From contig CAYVRJ010000001.1 of assembly GCA_964453645.1 (NCBI GenBank), forward strand, positions 290,577 to 354,576: a DNA stretch of 64,000 bases, given 5' to 3'. Below are positions 43,526 to 52,842 of the stretch, piece by piece. The notes beneath the pieces are model-generated. The model did no database searches. It was given only the letters and a program-made list of their open reading frames with translations, and was not told the DNA's origin. How positions within the stretch are numbered: position 1 is the first letter of the stretch; every line of letters begins with the position of its first letter. The translations under genes were made by a program, and so were the position numbers. The stretch comes from CAYVRJ01 sp964453645 (GTDB taxonomy: Bacteria > Bacillota > Clostridia > Christensenellales > JAWKQI01).

Positions 43526-45350
43526 ATAAGTGCTCCTTAAAAATCTTTACAAGTTTCTTCATATCGCTGGGGTAAACATCCCCGATATTACCCAGCCGGA
43601 ATGTAGGCGTATCTGTAAGCTTTCCAGGATAAATAACAAAGCCGTATTTCTTTAAACGGTCATACAACCTTTGGAAATTGATATCTCCAAGATAAAACGT
43701 GGTAATGATATGCGATTGATATTGTTCGGGGACGATGGGATTTAAATGCATCTTTTTAAGCCCTTCCACCAAGACTTTGTGGTTCTCTAGGTAACGCTTC
43801 TGCCTTGCTATTAAACCTCCCTCTTGCTTGTATTGCCGAATGGCTTCCCGAAGGGCCAGCAGGATATTGGTGGGTGAAGTGAAGCGGAACTTACCGCCTC
43901 CGGCATATAACCCCTGATACTGGTCGTAAAGATCGAGAGAGTGAGATGGGCTGTTGCCTTTGCTCTGCTCAAGTAGCTCTTTTTTGGCGATCACAAAGCT
44001 GATTCCCGGCAAGCCTTCCAAGCATTTGTTGGCGCTTGCCGCCAGTGCATCGATATCCAACCCAACCATATCGATTTCATATGCCCCAAAGGAGGACATG
44101 GCATCTACGAACACTTTCTTGTTGTATCGCTTGGCGAGTTTTGTGAGTTCCTCTAAGGGATTTAACACACCTGTGGTGGTTTCGCAATGCACAAACACAA
44201 CAGTTGTAATATCTCTGTCTTCCTTTAGTGCTTTTTCAGTGGCAGATAGTTCAACGGGTTTGCACATATCCCCCTTGATGCAGGCAAACGGTTTGCCAGA
44301 CTTTTCAAGTGTAGTAACCATGCGGTTGCCGTATTCCCCATTGGTGAGTAGCAACAGCTTGTCGTCTTTCCCACAAAAGCAGTTGAGCATTGCTTCCACA
44401 GCATAACTTCCACTGCCCTGCAAGAGAACAGTGGCGTAAGTCTCATTTGCAGAAATGTTTGTGATGTCGCTCATAATCTCGGTAGTGATGGCCTTATATT
44501 CATCATCCCATGTGCAATGGTCGGTGAGCATGGCTTGTTTTACATTACTTTTGGTGGTCAGCGGTCCGGGGGTCATCAGCTTTCTAGGTGCATTTTGTTC
44601 CAAACGAAGATTGATTTGGTCAATTACACCTAAAAGTTCACTCATATCGTTTATGATATAATCCGCTCCCGCTTCATAAAACCGTTTGCGGGCAAACTCT
44701 TTTTTGGCGGTTAGTTCAGTTTGGGACAGAGTCCTAACTTCTTCTTGGGTTAAGCCCAGTTCGCTAGAACCCATAATCACACCAACACTCCAGCATCCTG
44801 CGTTCAAACCCTCTTTAATATCCGCAACGGTATCTCCAACTTTAATAGCTTCTCTTGGATTTTCAATGCCGAAATAGGTTAGGTTGTTCCAAATCATAAA
44901 GGGTGCTGGTCTGCCTTTGGATACTTTATCTGAAGCGATGCAATAGTCGGGGCGATAGCCGTTTTGCGCTGCACGTTTTAACACAATATCCATCATGGCA
45001 GTGGTATAACCCGTTGTAGAACCGATTTTAATGTCTAACTCACGCAAAGTTTTGATCGTCTCCAAAACATGGGGGAGAACTTCGCAATGGTTATCAAGCG
45101 TCTCAAAGAGCTTGTCTTCAAACACCGAATATGCCTTTTGTATTTCCGCTTCTGAAATAGTTCTATCTTTTATAGAAGCTGCGATTGCTCGGGTATGGTC
45201 TAGTTTTAACATGCCCATGGGTGCACGAGCTTGTTCCATAGAGATCTTAACTCCTATGGAATCAAATGCCGCCATAAACCCTGCTATGGGTGCCATGCAA
45301 CCATAATCTATGGTCGTTCCTGCCCAGTCAAATAGTACTGCTTTAATCAT
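43518..45350 (-). CDS. phosphonoacetaldehyde hydrolase-aminoethylphosphonate transaminase fusion
   Basis: 610 residues with two enzymes. Residues 1 to about 255 are the HAD-type PhnX, with nucleophile Asp8 in FDWAGT, the Schiff-base Lys49 in MGMLKLDH and the DTVADI motif. Residues about 260-610 are PhnW (KLMTPGPLTTKSNVKQAM, VDAMSSFGAYEIDM, PLP lysine in ASANKCLEG). PhnW turns 2-aminoethylphosphonate and pyruvate into phosphonoacetaldehyde and alanine; PhnX then splits off phosphate and leaves acetaldehyde. The fused form should channel the aldehyde. It is the third-last step of the uptake-degradation operon and lies 21 bases after the permease gene. Confidence 0.93.
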   Translation of the reverse strand: MIKAVLFDWAGTTIDYGCMAPIAGFMAAFDSIGVKISMEQARAPMGMLKLDHTRAIAASIKDRTISEAEIQKAYSVFEDKLFETLDNHCEVLPHVLETIKTLRELDIKIGSTTGYTTAMMDIVLKRAAQNGYRPDYCIASDKVSKGRPAPFMIWNNLTYFGIENPREAIKVGDTVADIKEGLNAGCWSVGVIMGSSELGLTQEEVRTLSQTELTAKKEFARKRFYEAGADYIINDMSELLGVIDQINLRLEQNAPRKLMTPGPLTTKSNVKQAMLTDHCTWDDEYKAITTEIMSDITNISANETYATVLLQGSGSYAVEAMLNCFCGKDDKLLLLTNGEYGNRMVTTLEKSGKPFACIKGDMCKPVELSATEKALKEDRDITTVVFVHCETTTGVLNPLEELTKLAKRYNKKVFVDAMSSFGAYEIDMVGLDIDALAASANKCLEGLPGISFVIAKKELLEQSKGNSPSHSLDLYDQYQGLYAGGGKFRFTSPTNILLALREAIRQYKQEGGLIARQKRYLENHKVLVEGLKKMHLNPIVPEQYQSHIITTFYLGDINFQRLYDRLKKYGFVIYPGKLTDTPTFRLGNIGDVYPSDMKKLVKIFKEHLYD

Positions 45351-45371
45351 TTTTTATCCTCTTTCTTTATA

Positions 45372-47081
45372 TTATCTTTTAAGCCAAGCTTCGGTTTTTT
45401 TAGATGAACGTGTCCGCACAAACTCATAGATTAACCGTAGAACGATATTGACAGCTAAGATGATCATACTCATTGCCGCTGCCGATTGCGTATCGCCCGC
45501 ATCTTTGATGTTGAGGATTGCAACGGATGCAAGTTTAGTCATGGGGGTATATAGGAACACCACTGCCGAAACGGTAATCATGGAGTTAACAAAAAAATAC
45601 ACCATCATTTCTAAAATTGCCGTGAAACTCATGGGTACGGTGATTTTAAACAGTGTCTTGTAAAACGGCACTCTAAGCGAATCCGAAACCGTCTCAAACT
45701 CCCGATCCAAGCGTTTTAACGCTGTAGATGCTGTTACAAATGGAACGGAGAAATAGTGGATGATATTGACGATCACTAAAATGGCAAAGGTTCCGTAGAG
45801 AAAGTTCAAACTGTTCACCACGGCAAAGTTTGTTCCCGGTATTGGAAATTCCCGTGCATTAAAGAAAAGTATGTAGGATAGTCCCACAACAGTTCCCGGT
45901 ATCGCCATGGGGGAGATGGACATAAAGTATAAAAACCGCTTGAGCTTAGGCATAACCTTTAATTTTTCTATGGCATATGCCGTTAGGAATGCGCATGACG
46001 TACCCAATACCGCAACGAAGATGGAAACCAAGATAGAACTTTGCAGTGCTTGAGCACCGCTTCCGGCGGCAACGTTGGCAAAATCAAAGTGTTTTAGGGT
46101 GAATTCTAAATTATACGGCCAGTTTGTCACAACCGAAGCATAGAGCGAAACAGCGAAAAACCCAACCAGTATAAGAGATATTGCAATGCAAAACGTTAAG
46201 GCTAGATTATCTGAAAGCCTATGTTTTTTAATAACGTAGGGCACAGCCTTGGAGGAAATGGCGCTTGCCTGTCTTGAAGAAACATATTTATCTACAAAGA
46301 AACTCACCACTGCCGGAATCATCATGACAATACCCACAACAGCTCCCATGTTAAAGTTTTGCTGTCCGATCACCTGCTTATAGATGTCGGTTGCCAAGAC
46401 GTTAAAGTTTCCGCCGATGACGCTGGGAGCGCCGAAATCCGTAAAACTATAGGTAAAGCAGATAAAGAATGAGCTGATCAGCCCATACTTGATGTTGGGA
46501 ATGGTAATGGTAAACATCTTGCGGGTAGACGATGTGCCCATGACATCTGCCGCCTCATAGAGCCGATTATCTGCTGCCGAAAACGCAACCATCAACACCA
46601 TCAGCGCAACGGGGAAGCAAAAGATACTCTCAGCAATGATAATGCCCACCTCACCGTATAGGGGAATTGCAAACCCAGCACGGGTAAATATCCCCTGGTT
46701 TCCGAACAAATAGATAAGCGAGATACCCAGCAGCATAGTCGGTGCAAATAGGGGAAACATGGAGATAAACTGAAAACCCTTTTTAAACCCAATTGCCTTT
46801 CGGGTGAGCATATAGGCCATGATAAATGCCAGCGTCACTGAGATGACTGTAGAAACCGTTGAAACATATACGGTATTTAAAAGGGAGGTCAGCATATTTT
46901 CAGATGTAAAATACTTTGCAAACTGGTCAAACAGCACAAAATCGCCCTGGGGGTTTTGGAATGCCTTTAAAAACAGGGTTAGCAAGGGGATGAGCAGGAA
47001 GAATAGCAAAAACAAACAAAGGCATATGATGATGACCACTTTAAGAAGGTCTTGCCCGGAAAAGGGTTTTTTCATAACCAA
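45372..47081 (-). CDS. 2-aminoethylphosphonate ABC transporter permease (fused)
   Basis: 569 residues with about twelve membrane helices in two homologous halves, each with a permease EAA-type loop (for example YEAADVMGTSSTRKMFTITI, and DREFETVSDSLRVPFYKTLF in the second half). This is the arrangement of the iron/thiamine type (FbpB-like) and of the PhnU/PhnV permease. It forms the channel of the 2-aminoethylphosphonate importer. It starts 3 bases after the ATPase gene stop. Confidence 0.87.
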   Translation of the reverse strand: MVMKKPFSGQDLLKVVIIICLCLFLLFFLLIPLLTLFLKAFQNPQGDFVLFDQFAKYFTSENMLTSLLNTVYVSTVSTVISVTLAFIMAYMLTRKAIGFKKGFQFISMFPLFAPTMLLGISLIYLFGNQGIFTRAGFAIPLYGEVGIIIAESIFCFPVALMVLMVAFSAADNRLYEAADVMGTSSTRKMFTITIPNIKYGLISSFFICFTYSFTDFGAPSVIGGNFNVLATDIYKQVIGQQNFNMGAVVGIVMMIPAVVSFFVDKYVSSRQASAISSKAVPYVIKKHRLSDNLALTFCIAISLILVGFFAVSLYASVVTNWPYNLEFTLKHFDFANVAAGSGAQALQSSILVSIFVAVLGTSCAFLTAYAIEKLKVMPKLKRFLYFMSISPMAIPGTVVGLSYILFFNAREFPIPGTNFAVVNSLNFLYGTFAILVIVNIIHYFSVPFVTASTALKRLDREFETVSDSLRVPFYKTLFKITVPMSFTAILEMMVYFFVNSMITVSAVVFLYTPMTKLASVAILNIKDAGDTQSAAAMSMIILAVNIVLRLIYEFVRTRSSKKTEAWLKR

Positions 47082-47084
47082 CTC

Positions 47085-48077
47085 CTACACCGCAAAGCTT
47101 AATACTTTGCCGTCTTCAAACTCAAGATACACATCTTTACCAATGCTCAGATGCATTTTAGTTACATCGCTATAGAGCATATCGATAAAGTATTCATTGC
47201 TGTCTGTAATATGAAGGGACAAAGCTTGTACCCGGCAAAACGCACCTCGAAACTCCATGTCTAGGATACGGGCATGTATTGCGGTTGCCGTAGGATGTGA
47301 TATAATCTTGATATTTTCGGGCCTTACCGCCAAGGTGTTTCCGTTCTTTGTTGAAGAAAAGTTGATAGAACCAATGAAATCCGCAACAAACTGGTTTGCT
47401 GGGCGATCGTATATTTCTTCGGGGGTTCCGCTTTGCATGATCTCTGCTTTGTTCATAACGACGATGCGATCTGCCATGGTTAACGCTTCGTCCTGATCGT
47501 GGGTGACCATAATGGTGGTGAGCTTGAGCTCTCGCTGAATGGCGCAAATCTGCCGCCGCAGCTTCTGCCGCACCTTTGCATCCAATGCCGATAGCGGTTC
47601 ATCCAGCAGCAAAAACGATGGGCTGACAGCCAGCGCACGGGCAAGGGCTACACGCTGCTGTTCGCCGCCAGAGAGCTGTGCCGGATAGCGGTTCTTTGCA
47701 TCAGTTAAGTGGATCATTTCAAACAGATGATCCACCGTTTCGTTGATTTGTCGATCGCTTATCTTTTTATTTCTAAGCCCGTAGGCGACATTTTCAAATG
47801 CAGTGAGATTGGGGAACAGGGCATAGGATTGAAATACGATGCCAAAGTTGCGCTTGGGTGCGGGTAAGTTGGTTGCATCCTTGCCCGATAAAAATATTTG
47901 GCCAGCCGTTGGTCTTTCAAGACCTGCAATAATGCGAAGCAGTGTGGACTTTCCGCAGCCCGAGGGGCCTAACAAACAGACAAATTCACCTTGATTCACT
48001 TCGAGGTTGATATTATTCAGTACACGATTTGCACCGTACTCTTTGTTTATATTTTGAACTTTGATAGAAGTATTCAT
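47085..48077 (-). CDS. 2-aminoethylphosphonate ABC transporter ATP-binding protein
   Basis: 330 residues. The ATPase motifs are complete: Walker A GPSGCGKST, Q-loop, signature LSGGEQQRVALARAL, Walker B LLLDEPLSALD and the H-loop (MVTHDQDEALTMAD). A C-terminal TOBE-type domain (about 240-330) is present. It powers the importer encoded by its neighbours. An imperfect hairpin lies in the 78-base gap to the binding-protein gene. Confidence 0.9.
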   Translation of the reverse strand: MNTSIKVQNINKEYGANRVLNNINLEVNQGEFVCLLGPSGCGKSTLLRIIAGLERPTAGQIFLSGKDATNLPAPKRNFGIVFQSYALFPNLTAFENVAYGLRNKKISDRQINETVDHLFEMIHLTDAKNRYPAQLSGGEQQRVALARALAVSPSFLLLDEPLSALDAKVRQKLRRQICAIQRELKLTTIMVTHDQDEALTMADRIVVMNKAEIMQSGTPEEIYDRPANQFVADFIGSINFSSTKNGNTLAVRPENIKIISHPTATAIHARILDMEFRGAFCRVQALSLHITDSNEYFIDMLYSDVTKMHLSIGKDVYLEFEDGKVLSFAV

Positions 48078-48101
48078 ATTGAAACCCTTTCATAATGCAA
48101 A

Positions 48102-48129
48102 CCTCTCGCCACTGTTTAGCGGCGAAAGG
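48102..48129 (-). terminator. intercistronic hairpin in the phosphonate operon
   Basis: CCTCTCGCC (48102-48110) pairs with GGCGAAAGG (48121-48129) with one mismatch, in the gap between the binding-protein and ATPase genes. Such hairpins commonly lower expression of the downstream genes relative to the binding protein, or protect the upstream mRNA. No T run. Confidence 0.5.
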
Positions 48130-48155
48130 TTGCAGAGGACTATGTTTTTGCCTAG

Positions 48156-49298
48156 TTATTGCTTGGGGGCACTCTTGCCGTCGTAACGCTTTGTCCATTC
48201 GTCTAAGATTCGTTCACGGTTTTCAGCACACCACTTTAGATCAACCTTGCTAATGAGCTGGGTTGTGGGGTCTTTGGGGTATCCAGCAGGGGCCACATCA
48301 GCAGCAACACCTTTGGACGTCATGGGGTAATTGGTTGCATACTTTGCCATTACGTCATCGCCGATTGCCCAATCTAGGAACTTCTTAGCGATCTCTTTTT
48401 CACCTTCTGATTTTTTCATAAGGGCATTGGCTTCCACGTCCCAACCCGAACCCTCTTTGGGGAACACAGTTGCACCCATATCTGCAAGGTCTTTATTGGA
48501 TTTCAAGCAGCGGTAGCCAAAGCTGATGCCAATACCGCATTCGCCTGTGGCAGCATTTTTTGCGGGAGCAGAGCCGGAGTGAACATACATCCCTATATTT
48601 TCGTTGAGTTTATCGAGGTATTTCCAACCCTCTTCCTCGCCCATTAGGGAAAGAATGCCGTTGACAGTAAGAAGTCCTGTGCCCGAAGAAGCGGGGTTTG
48701 GCATTTGAATGAGTCCCTGATACTTCGGATCGAGTAAATCCTGATAGGTTTCGGGAACTGTATCAACACCCTTTGCTTTTAATACATCTTTGTTGACAAG
48801 CCATGCGGTTTCCCAAGCATCGATGCCAACCCAAGTGGGAGGGTTGTTTGAATCTTTAAAGCTTGGCAGTACCGTTTCAATACCTTTAGGTGCATAAGGC
48901 TTAAGCATTCCTTGACCTTCTAACACCAAAAGAGAAGCGGCAGAAGTTCCCCAAACCACATCAGCCTGAGGGTTTCCCTTTTCAGCAAGCAACTTGGCTG
49001 TAATGATGCCTGTTGAATCCCTAGTGATATTGATGGTCACATCGGGATACGCTGATTTAAAGCTTTCCAGATAATCGGCAATGATATCATCTTCTAATGC
49101 AGTGTAGATGTTGAGCGTTTTCTCATCGAGTTTTACTTCGGGCAAGGCATTTTCAGGCGTTTCATTTTGCTCGGGGGTTGGGTTTGTTTCTTGAGTTGGG
49201 GGAGTGACCGTTTCAGGAGCGTTTGTTGTCGTCACGCAGCCTGTAAGCATTGAGACTGCACAGATGCAGGCAAGTGCTATACATAAAATTTTCTTCAT
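48156..49298 (-). CDS. 2-aminoethylphosphonate ABC transporter substrate-binding lipoprotein
   Basis: 380 residues. A lipoprotein signal with lipobox MLTGC (Cys at about 21) is followed by a Thr/Pro/Glu-rich linker and a periplasmic-binding-type fold of the ferric/thiamine/AEP family (LNIYTALEDDIIADYLESFK, AEKGNPQADVVWGTSAASLL, NPASSGTGLL). It captures 2-aminoethylphosphonate outside the cell (assigned from operon context). It is the first gene of the five-gene minus-strand operon. Confidence 0.88.
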   Translation of the reverse strand: MKKILCIALACICAVSMLTGCVTTTNAPETVTPPTQETNPTPEQNETPENALPEVKLDEKTLNIYTALEDDIIADYLESFKSAYPDVTINITRDSTGIITAKLLAEKGNPQADVVWGTSAASLLVLEGQGMLKPYAPKGIETVLPSFKDSNNPPTWVGIDAWETAWLVNKDVLKAKGVDTVPETYQDLLDPKYQGLIQMPNPASSGTGLLTVNGILSLMGEEEGWKYLDKLNENIGMYVHSGSAPAKNAATGECGIGISFGYRCLKSNKDLADMGATVFPKEGSGWDVEANALMKKSEGEKEIAKKFLDWAIGDDVMAKYATNYPMTSKGVAADVAPAGYPKDPTTQLISKVDLKWCAENRERILDEWTKRYDGKSAPKQ

Positions 49299-49505
49299 TT
49301 AAAAACTCCTTTTTCTTTTTACTCTATCAATCTTGTGTAAAATCAAAAGGTTAGTTTTCGTAAAATGTATGTAATGTCACAGGGAAGTTGAGAAATAGGG
49401 GGTACTTTTTACATGAAGCTTACACTCTAAATATTTTTGATTTTACAGAGTACGATTATAATTTAGATGTACACAAAAGAATTGCTAACTAGGGAGGGTT
49501 GCGTC

Positions 49506-50312
49506 ATGAAACATAGCGAAAATGTTGCGAAACTTGAACAAATACTGGAAGGTAAATATATAACCCCAGTTTATCAACCGATTGTATCCCTAAGGGATGG
49601 AACTGTATTTGGTTATGAAGCATTGAGCCGAATAGCGAACGAAACACTTGCTATGGGCATAGATGAGATGTTTAAAACAGCGGATCGAATTAATAAAGCT
49701 TGGGAGCTTGAAGCATTATGCAGGGCTAGGGCGCTAAAGCATTCTGTGGGAATCGATGAAACTCAAAAGTTATTTATTAATGTAAACCCAAATATCATAC
49801 ACGATACTGATTTTAAAGAAGGTTTTACTCGAAACAGGCTCAATAAACTAGGCATTTCATCTCATTCGATCATATTTGAAATTACCGAACGGGTTACAGT
49901 GAAACATAGAAATCTATTCTTTGAATCAGTAGATCACTACAAGAGCCAAGATTATGGAATTGCTATAGATGACGTTGGTTCGGGTTATTCTGGGTTAAAT
50001 ATTATTGTTGATGTTAGACCTTGCTTTATTAAACTCGATATGCATCTCATTAGAAACATACATAAAGACCATATAAAATTTTGCCTTTGCAAAGCACTTA
50101 CAGACTTTTGTAAAGGAGTGGGCATCAAATTGATTGCAGAAGGCATTGAGACAGACGAAGAGCTTTTGCAACTTATTTCGCTGGGTGTGGATTATGGTCA
50201 AGGGTTTCTGTTGGGAAAACCAAAAGAAACGATTGAGGATATTTCACTTATAACATCACAAAAGATCAAAAACATGTTTCATCAAAAGAAAGTTGAGCAA
50301 AAAGTATCATAG
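49506..50312 (+). CDS. EAL-domain c-di-GMP phosphodiesterase
   Basis: 268 residues from the ATG at 49506 (GGGAGGGTTGCGTC upstream); the ATG at 49467 has no site. It is a stand-alone EAL domain with all main catalytic motifs: YEALSR (EAL), the Asn in FINVNPN, FEITERVT, IDDVGSGYSG, FIKLDM, LIAEGIET and GQGFLLGKP. It should cleave c-di-GMP to pGpG in the cytoplasm. No sensor domain and no membrane helix are present. The flagellar PilZ protein at 12960 is a plausible receiver of the signal. Confidence 0.92.
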   Translation: MKHSENVAKLEQILEGKYITPVYQPIVSLRDGTVFGYEALSRIANETLAMGIDEMFKTADRINKAWELEALCRARALKHSVGIDETQKLFINVNPNIIHDTDFKEGFTRNRLNKLGISSHSIIFEITERVTVKHRNLFFESVDHYKSQDYGIAIDDVGSGYSGLNIIVDVRPCFIKLDMHLIRNIHKDHIKFCLCKALTDFCKGVGIKLIAEGIETDEELLQLISLGVDYGQGFLLGKPKETIEDISLITSQKIKNMFHQKKVEQKVS

Positions 50313-50342
50313 GTTATTTTAGTGAGAATGAATCATTTAAAA

Positions 50343-50385
50343 ATCGCAAGTTCTACCTAAGAAGAGTTTTGATAGAACTTGCGAT
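50343..50385. terminator. 13-bp inverted repeat between convergent genes
   Basis: ATCGCAAGTTCTA (50343-50355) and TAGAACTTGCGAT (50373-50385) are perfect inverted repeats with a 17-base loop. It lies between the EAL gene and the convergent membrane-protein gene and probably ends transcription from both sides. Confidence 0.6.
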
Positions 50386-50410
50386 CTGTTTAGCATTTAT
50401 AGTTGTTAAT

Positions 50411-50728
50411 TTAGAGAATAAAGTATCCTGCAACCCCAATGAGTGTACCCAGTACAACGGACATGACAACCATTGGCGGCACAGACTTTTTATCCTCTTT
50501 AGAAACAATGATGATAACAGGAAGAGCAAGGGCAAGTGCAATCACACCGCCCTTTAACCACCACGCCATACCAAATAAATCGGTGTTGAGGATGATAAAG
50601 GGCATGATAAAATAAAAAATAAATGCCGATGAAATCGCATATTTATTGAGCTTCATTTTGAGCATCGGCAAGATGTCAATGACCCCTGCCACAAGCCCAA
50701 TTAGTGCAGTTAATAAAATTTCTCTCAT
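50411..50728 (-). CDS. hypothetical membrane protein
   Basis: 105 residues from the ATG at 50728, which follows GGAGGATACGACACT; the longer frame to 50764 has no site. About four membrane segments with short loops and one cytoplasmic Lys/Glu patch (SKEDKKSVPP). No family recognised. It is a single gene upstream of which lies only the sigma factor gene, on the same strand. Confidence 0.65.
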   Translation of the reverse strand: MREILLTALIGLVAGVIDILPMLKMKLNKYAISSAFIFYFIMPFIILNTDLFGMAWWLKGGVIALALALPVIIIVSKEDKKSVPPMVVMSVVLGTLIGVAGYFIL

Positions 50729-50831
50729 AGTGTCGTATCCTCCATATATTTTGTTTACAAGCAAAGCACACGACTTGCTAGTCTTGTACTTTTTAATTCT
50801 TTGATTTTAGGTGATCTTGCCATATGATCTC

Positions 50832-51674
50832 TTACGCTTCCGCTTTAATAATGCTCATGTTCTTGGATTCGAGCAGCTTTTCGAGAAACCCTCTGATCAC
50901 TCTAGGTGAACGATATTTGGGCAGACTTTCAAAAACTAGGGATAACTCGTCCATCTCCTCCATGGCTTGAGTAAAACCAAGTGCAACACTGCTATCAAGT
51001 TTTTCTAAGCTTGAATATTCTAAGTTGTTGGGATTAAGCCGTTGGCTCTTGATTGCATATCCCACACGCTTCTTGCAATCGCAGTTTCCGCTTTCGGACA
51101 AACCGCAATAGGCGCTTAAAAACTCTCCCACCTTTTTGCGTATGCGCGAAAGCCGCTGGCGATACGCCTCGGGGGTCATATCCAGTATTTCTCCGCAGAT
51201 CTTACTGTCCGCCTTAAACATAACCCCTAAAACATAGATACAACGGCTCTCAGGGTCAAGACATTGCAACATGACATTGGTGCAAGATTGTTTTAATTCC
51301 TCGGCTAACATGTTTTCGTCCACCCTTTGCAGCAGGTCGTCGGTATTTGGAATAAACCCTGCACGAATATCTTCGCCATATAACGCAAAGCTAAGAGGGC
51401 GTTTCGCAAACATAGATTTCTTGTAATTAATTAAATAATTGGTGGTTATGCGATAGACCCAAGTGGAAAAAGTACTCTCTTTGCGAAAGGTGGACAGTTG
51501 TGTGATAATTTTGATGATGATTTCTTGTGTTGCATCTTCGGCATCGTGCAGACTGCCCAGCATGCGCAAGGAAAGGTTGTAAATCATATCCTCCACGCTG
51601 ACGATAAGGCTCTGTAGTGCTTCTTTGTCCCCATTCACAGCTTGGTCCACTAATTCTAAGTTTCCATTGTTCAT
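50832..51674 (-). CDS. ECF-like RNA polymerase sigma factor with Cys-rich tail
   Basis: 280 residues. Sigma region 2 (NLSLRMLGSLHDAEDATQEI and STFSTWVYRITTNYLINYKK) and region 4 (CIYVLGVMFKADSKICGEIL, TPEAYRQRLSRIRKKVGEF) are clear. The C-terminal ~90 residues are an extension that begins with a Cys cluster (CGLSESGNCDCKKR). ECF factors redirect RNA polymerase to stress genes. No anti-sigma gene follows, so the Cys-rich extension may itself sense metal or redox state (inference). Confidence 0.87.
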   Translation of the reverse strand: MNNGNLELVDQAVNGDKEALQSLIVSVEDMIYNLSLRMLGSLHDAEDATQEIIIKIITQLSTFRKESTFSTWVYRITTNYLINYKKSMFAKRPLSFALYGEDIRAGFIPNTDDLLQRVDENMLAEELKQSCTNVMLQCLDPESRCIYVLGVMFKADSKICGEILDMTPEAYRQRLSRIRKKVGEFLSAYCGLSESGNCDCKKRVGYAIKSQRLNPNNLEYSSLEKLDSSVALGFTQAMEEMDELSLVFESLPKYRSPRVIRGFLEKLLESKNMSIIKAEA

Positions 51675-51764
51675 AGGATTTTCTCCTTATTTCTTACTTC
51701 ACTTATTAGACAGTTGAGGGGGATGGGTTGTGACAAAAAAATATTAAAAATACTCTTTTTTTAT

Positions 51765-52685
51765 TTACTTTTCTACAATCGGAACCCATATTTCAGTGAC
51801 ATATTTATCTGCTGCGATCTTGTGGTGAAGCTCCAATTCCGGCACATGATTGAGCTCATAACCCGATGTGGCAAACCATTCAGTAAAGATTCGCTTCCAC
51901 ATAACGGCAGCTTGGCTTGCGGCTTCCGCCAAACTCAATTCTCCAGTGGGGAAAACTGCCCACATGGAAGCAGGGACTTCAATCACATCTAAACCTTGCG
52001 GATTGCCCGAAGCGGCAAAATAACCAATCATGTAAGCGTGTGCGGTGTCCGTGCAATTGTACATTGCAGCGTGTAGTGGCGTATTCTCATCTAGGTTGCA
52101 GACTTCACGAATTTTAGCCATTGTTCCGTTCGATCGGCAAGTTTCCCAAAACTTTGGAATAGATACAAAGTTTTGATTGTCAATAGTGCTTATGTTCGTG
52201 GTGACACCAATCATTTCGAATGCTTCCCTTTGCTCGATTCTGTAATCCATTTCAGTATCTCCTTTAATTGAAATGTGAAAGGTCATACATGGATAGGCTT
52301 TTAGTGTTGCTCCCTTGTCCCTTGCTGCTGTTGGCGTCATCCCGTGGAGGCTTTTGAACGCACGTGTAAAAGCTTCTGGCGATTCATAACCGTATTTGAG
52401 CCCAACATCAACGATCTTAGCATTTGTTTGCTGCAAATCAAACGCAGCTAGCGTCAAACGCCTGCGACGGACATACTCGGACAGCGGAATATCTGCAATA
52501 AAGGAGAAAAATCGCTGAAAATGATAGACTGAGCAGCACGCAGCCTTAGCAGCTTCATGATAATCAATTGGACCCTCCAGATGATTCTCAATGTAGGCTA
52601 CAGCATTGTTCATTCTTCGAATCCAATCAAAGTTGGCCTCGAAATAGGTATTTGCAGTGGAGTTTATTTTATTACGCCAATCCAT
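51765..52685 (-). CDS. AraC-family regulator with GyrI-like effector domain
   Basis: 306 residues from the ATG at 52685 (GAGGTG six bases upstream; the GTG inside that site is not a start). The N-terminal two helix-turn-helix AraC module (AAKAACCSVYHFQRFFSFIA, then DVGLKYGYESPEAFTRAFKS) is followed by a GyrI-like effector-binding domain (about 145-306). Such regulators bind small, often drug-like, molecules. It lies beside the sigma factor gene, 90 bases away and on the same strand. Confidence 0.9.
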   Translation of the reverse strand: MDWRNKINSTANTYFEANFDWIRRMNNAVAYIENHLEGPIDYHEAAKAACCSVYHFQRFFSFIADIPLSEYVRRRRLTLAAFDLQQTNAKIVDVGLKYGYESPEAFTRAFKSLHGMTPTAARDKGATLKAYPCMTFHISIKGDTEMDYRIEQREAFEMIGVTTNISTIDNQNFVSIPKFWETCRSNGTMAKIREVCNLDENTPLHAAMYNCTDTAHAYMIGYFAASGNPQGLDVIEVPASMWAVFPTGELSLAEAASQAAVMWKRIFTEWFATSGYELNHVPELELHHKIAADKYVTEIWVPIVEK

Positions 52686-52842
52686 GTTTTTCACCTCGTC
52701 TATTAAAGCATAACATGGTTAACTGGAGTTTGCCTTGCAGCCCGTGCACTCATTTTATCAACTTTTAAAACAATTGTTCTTTAGTAAAGTCCTGTATGTT
52801 TTTATAAGTAGTGTTCATTTTTGTCCTATCCTCTCTTATCTG

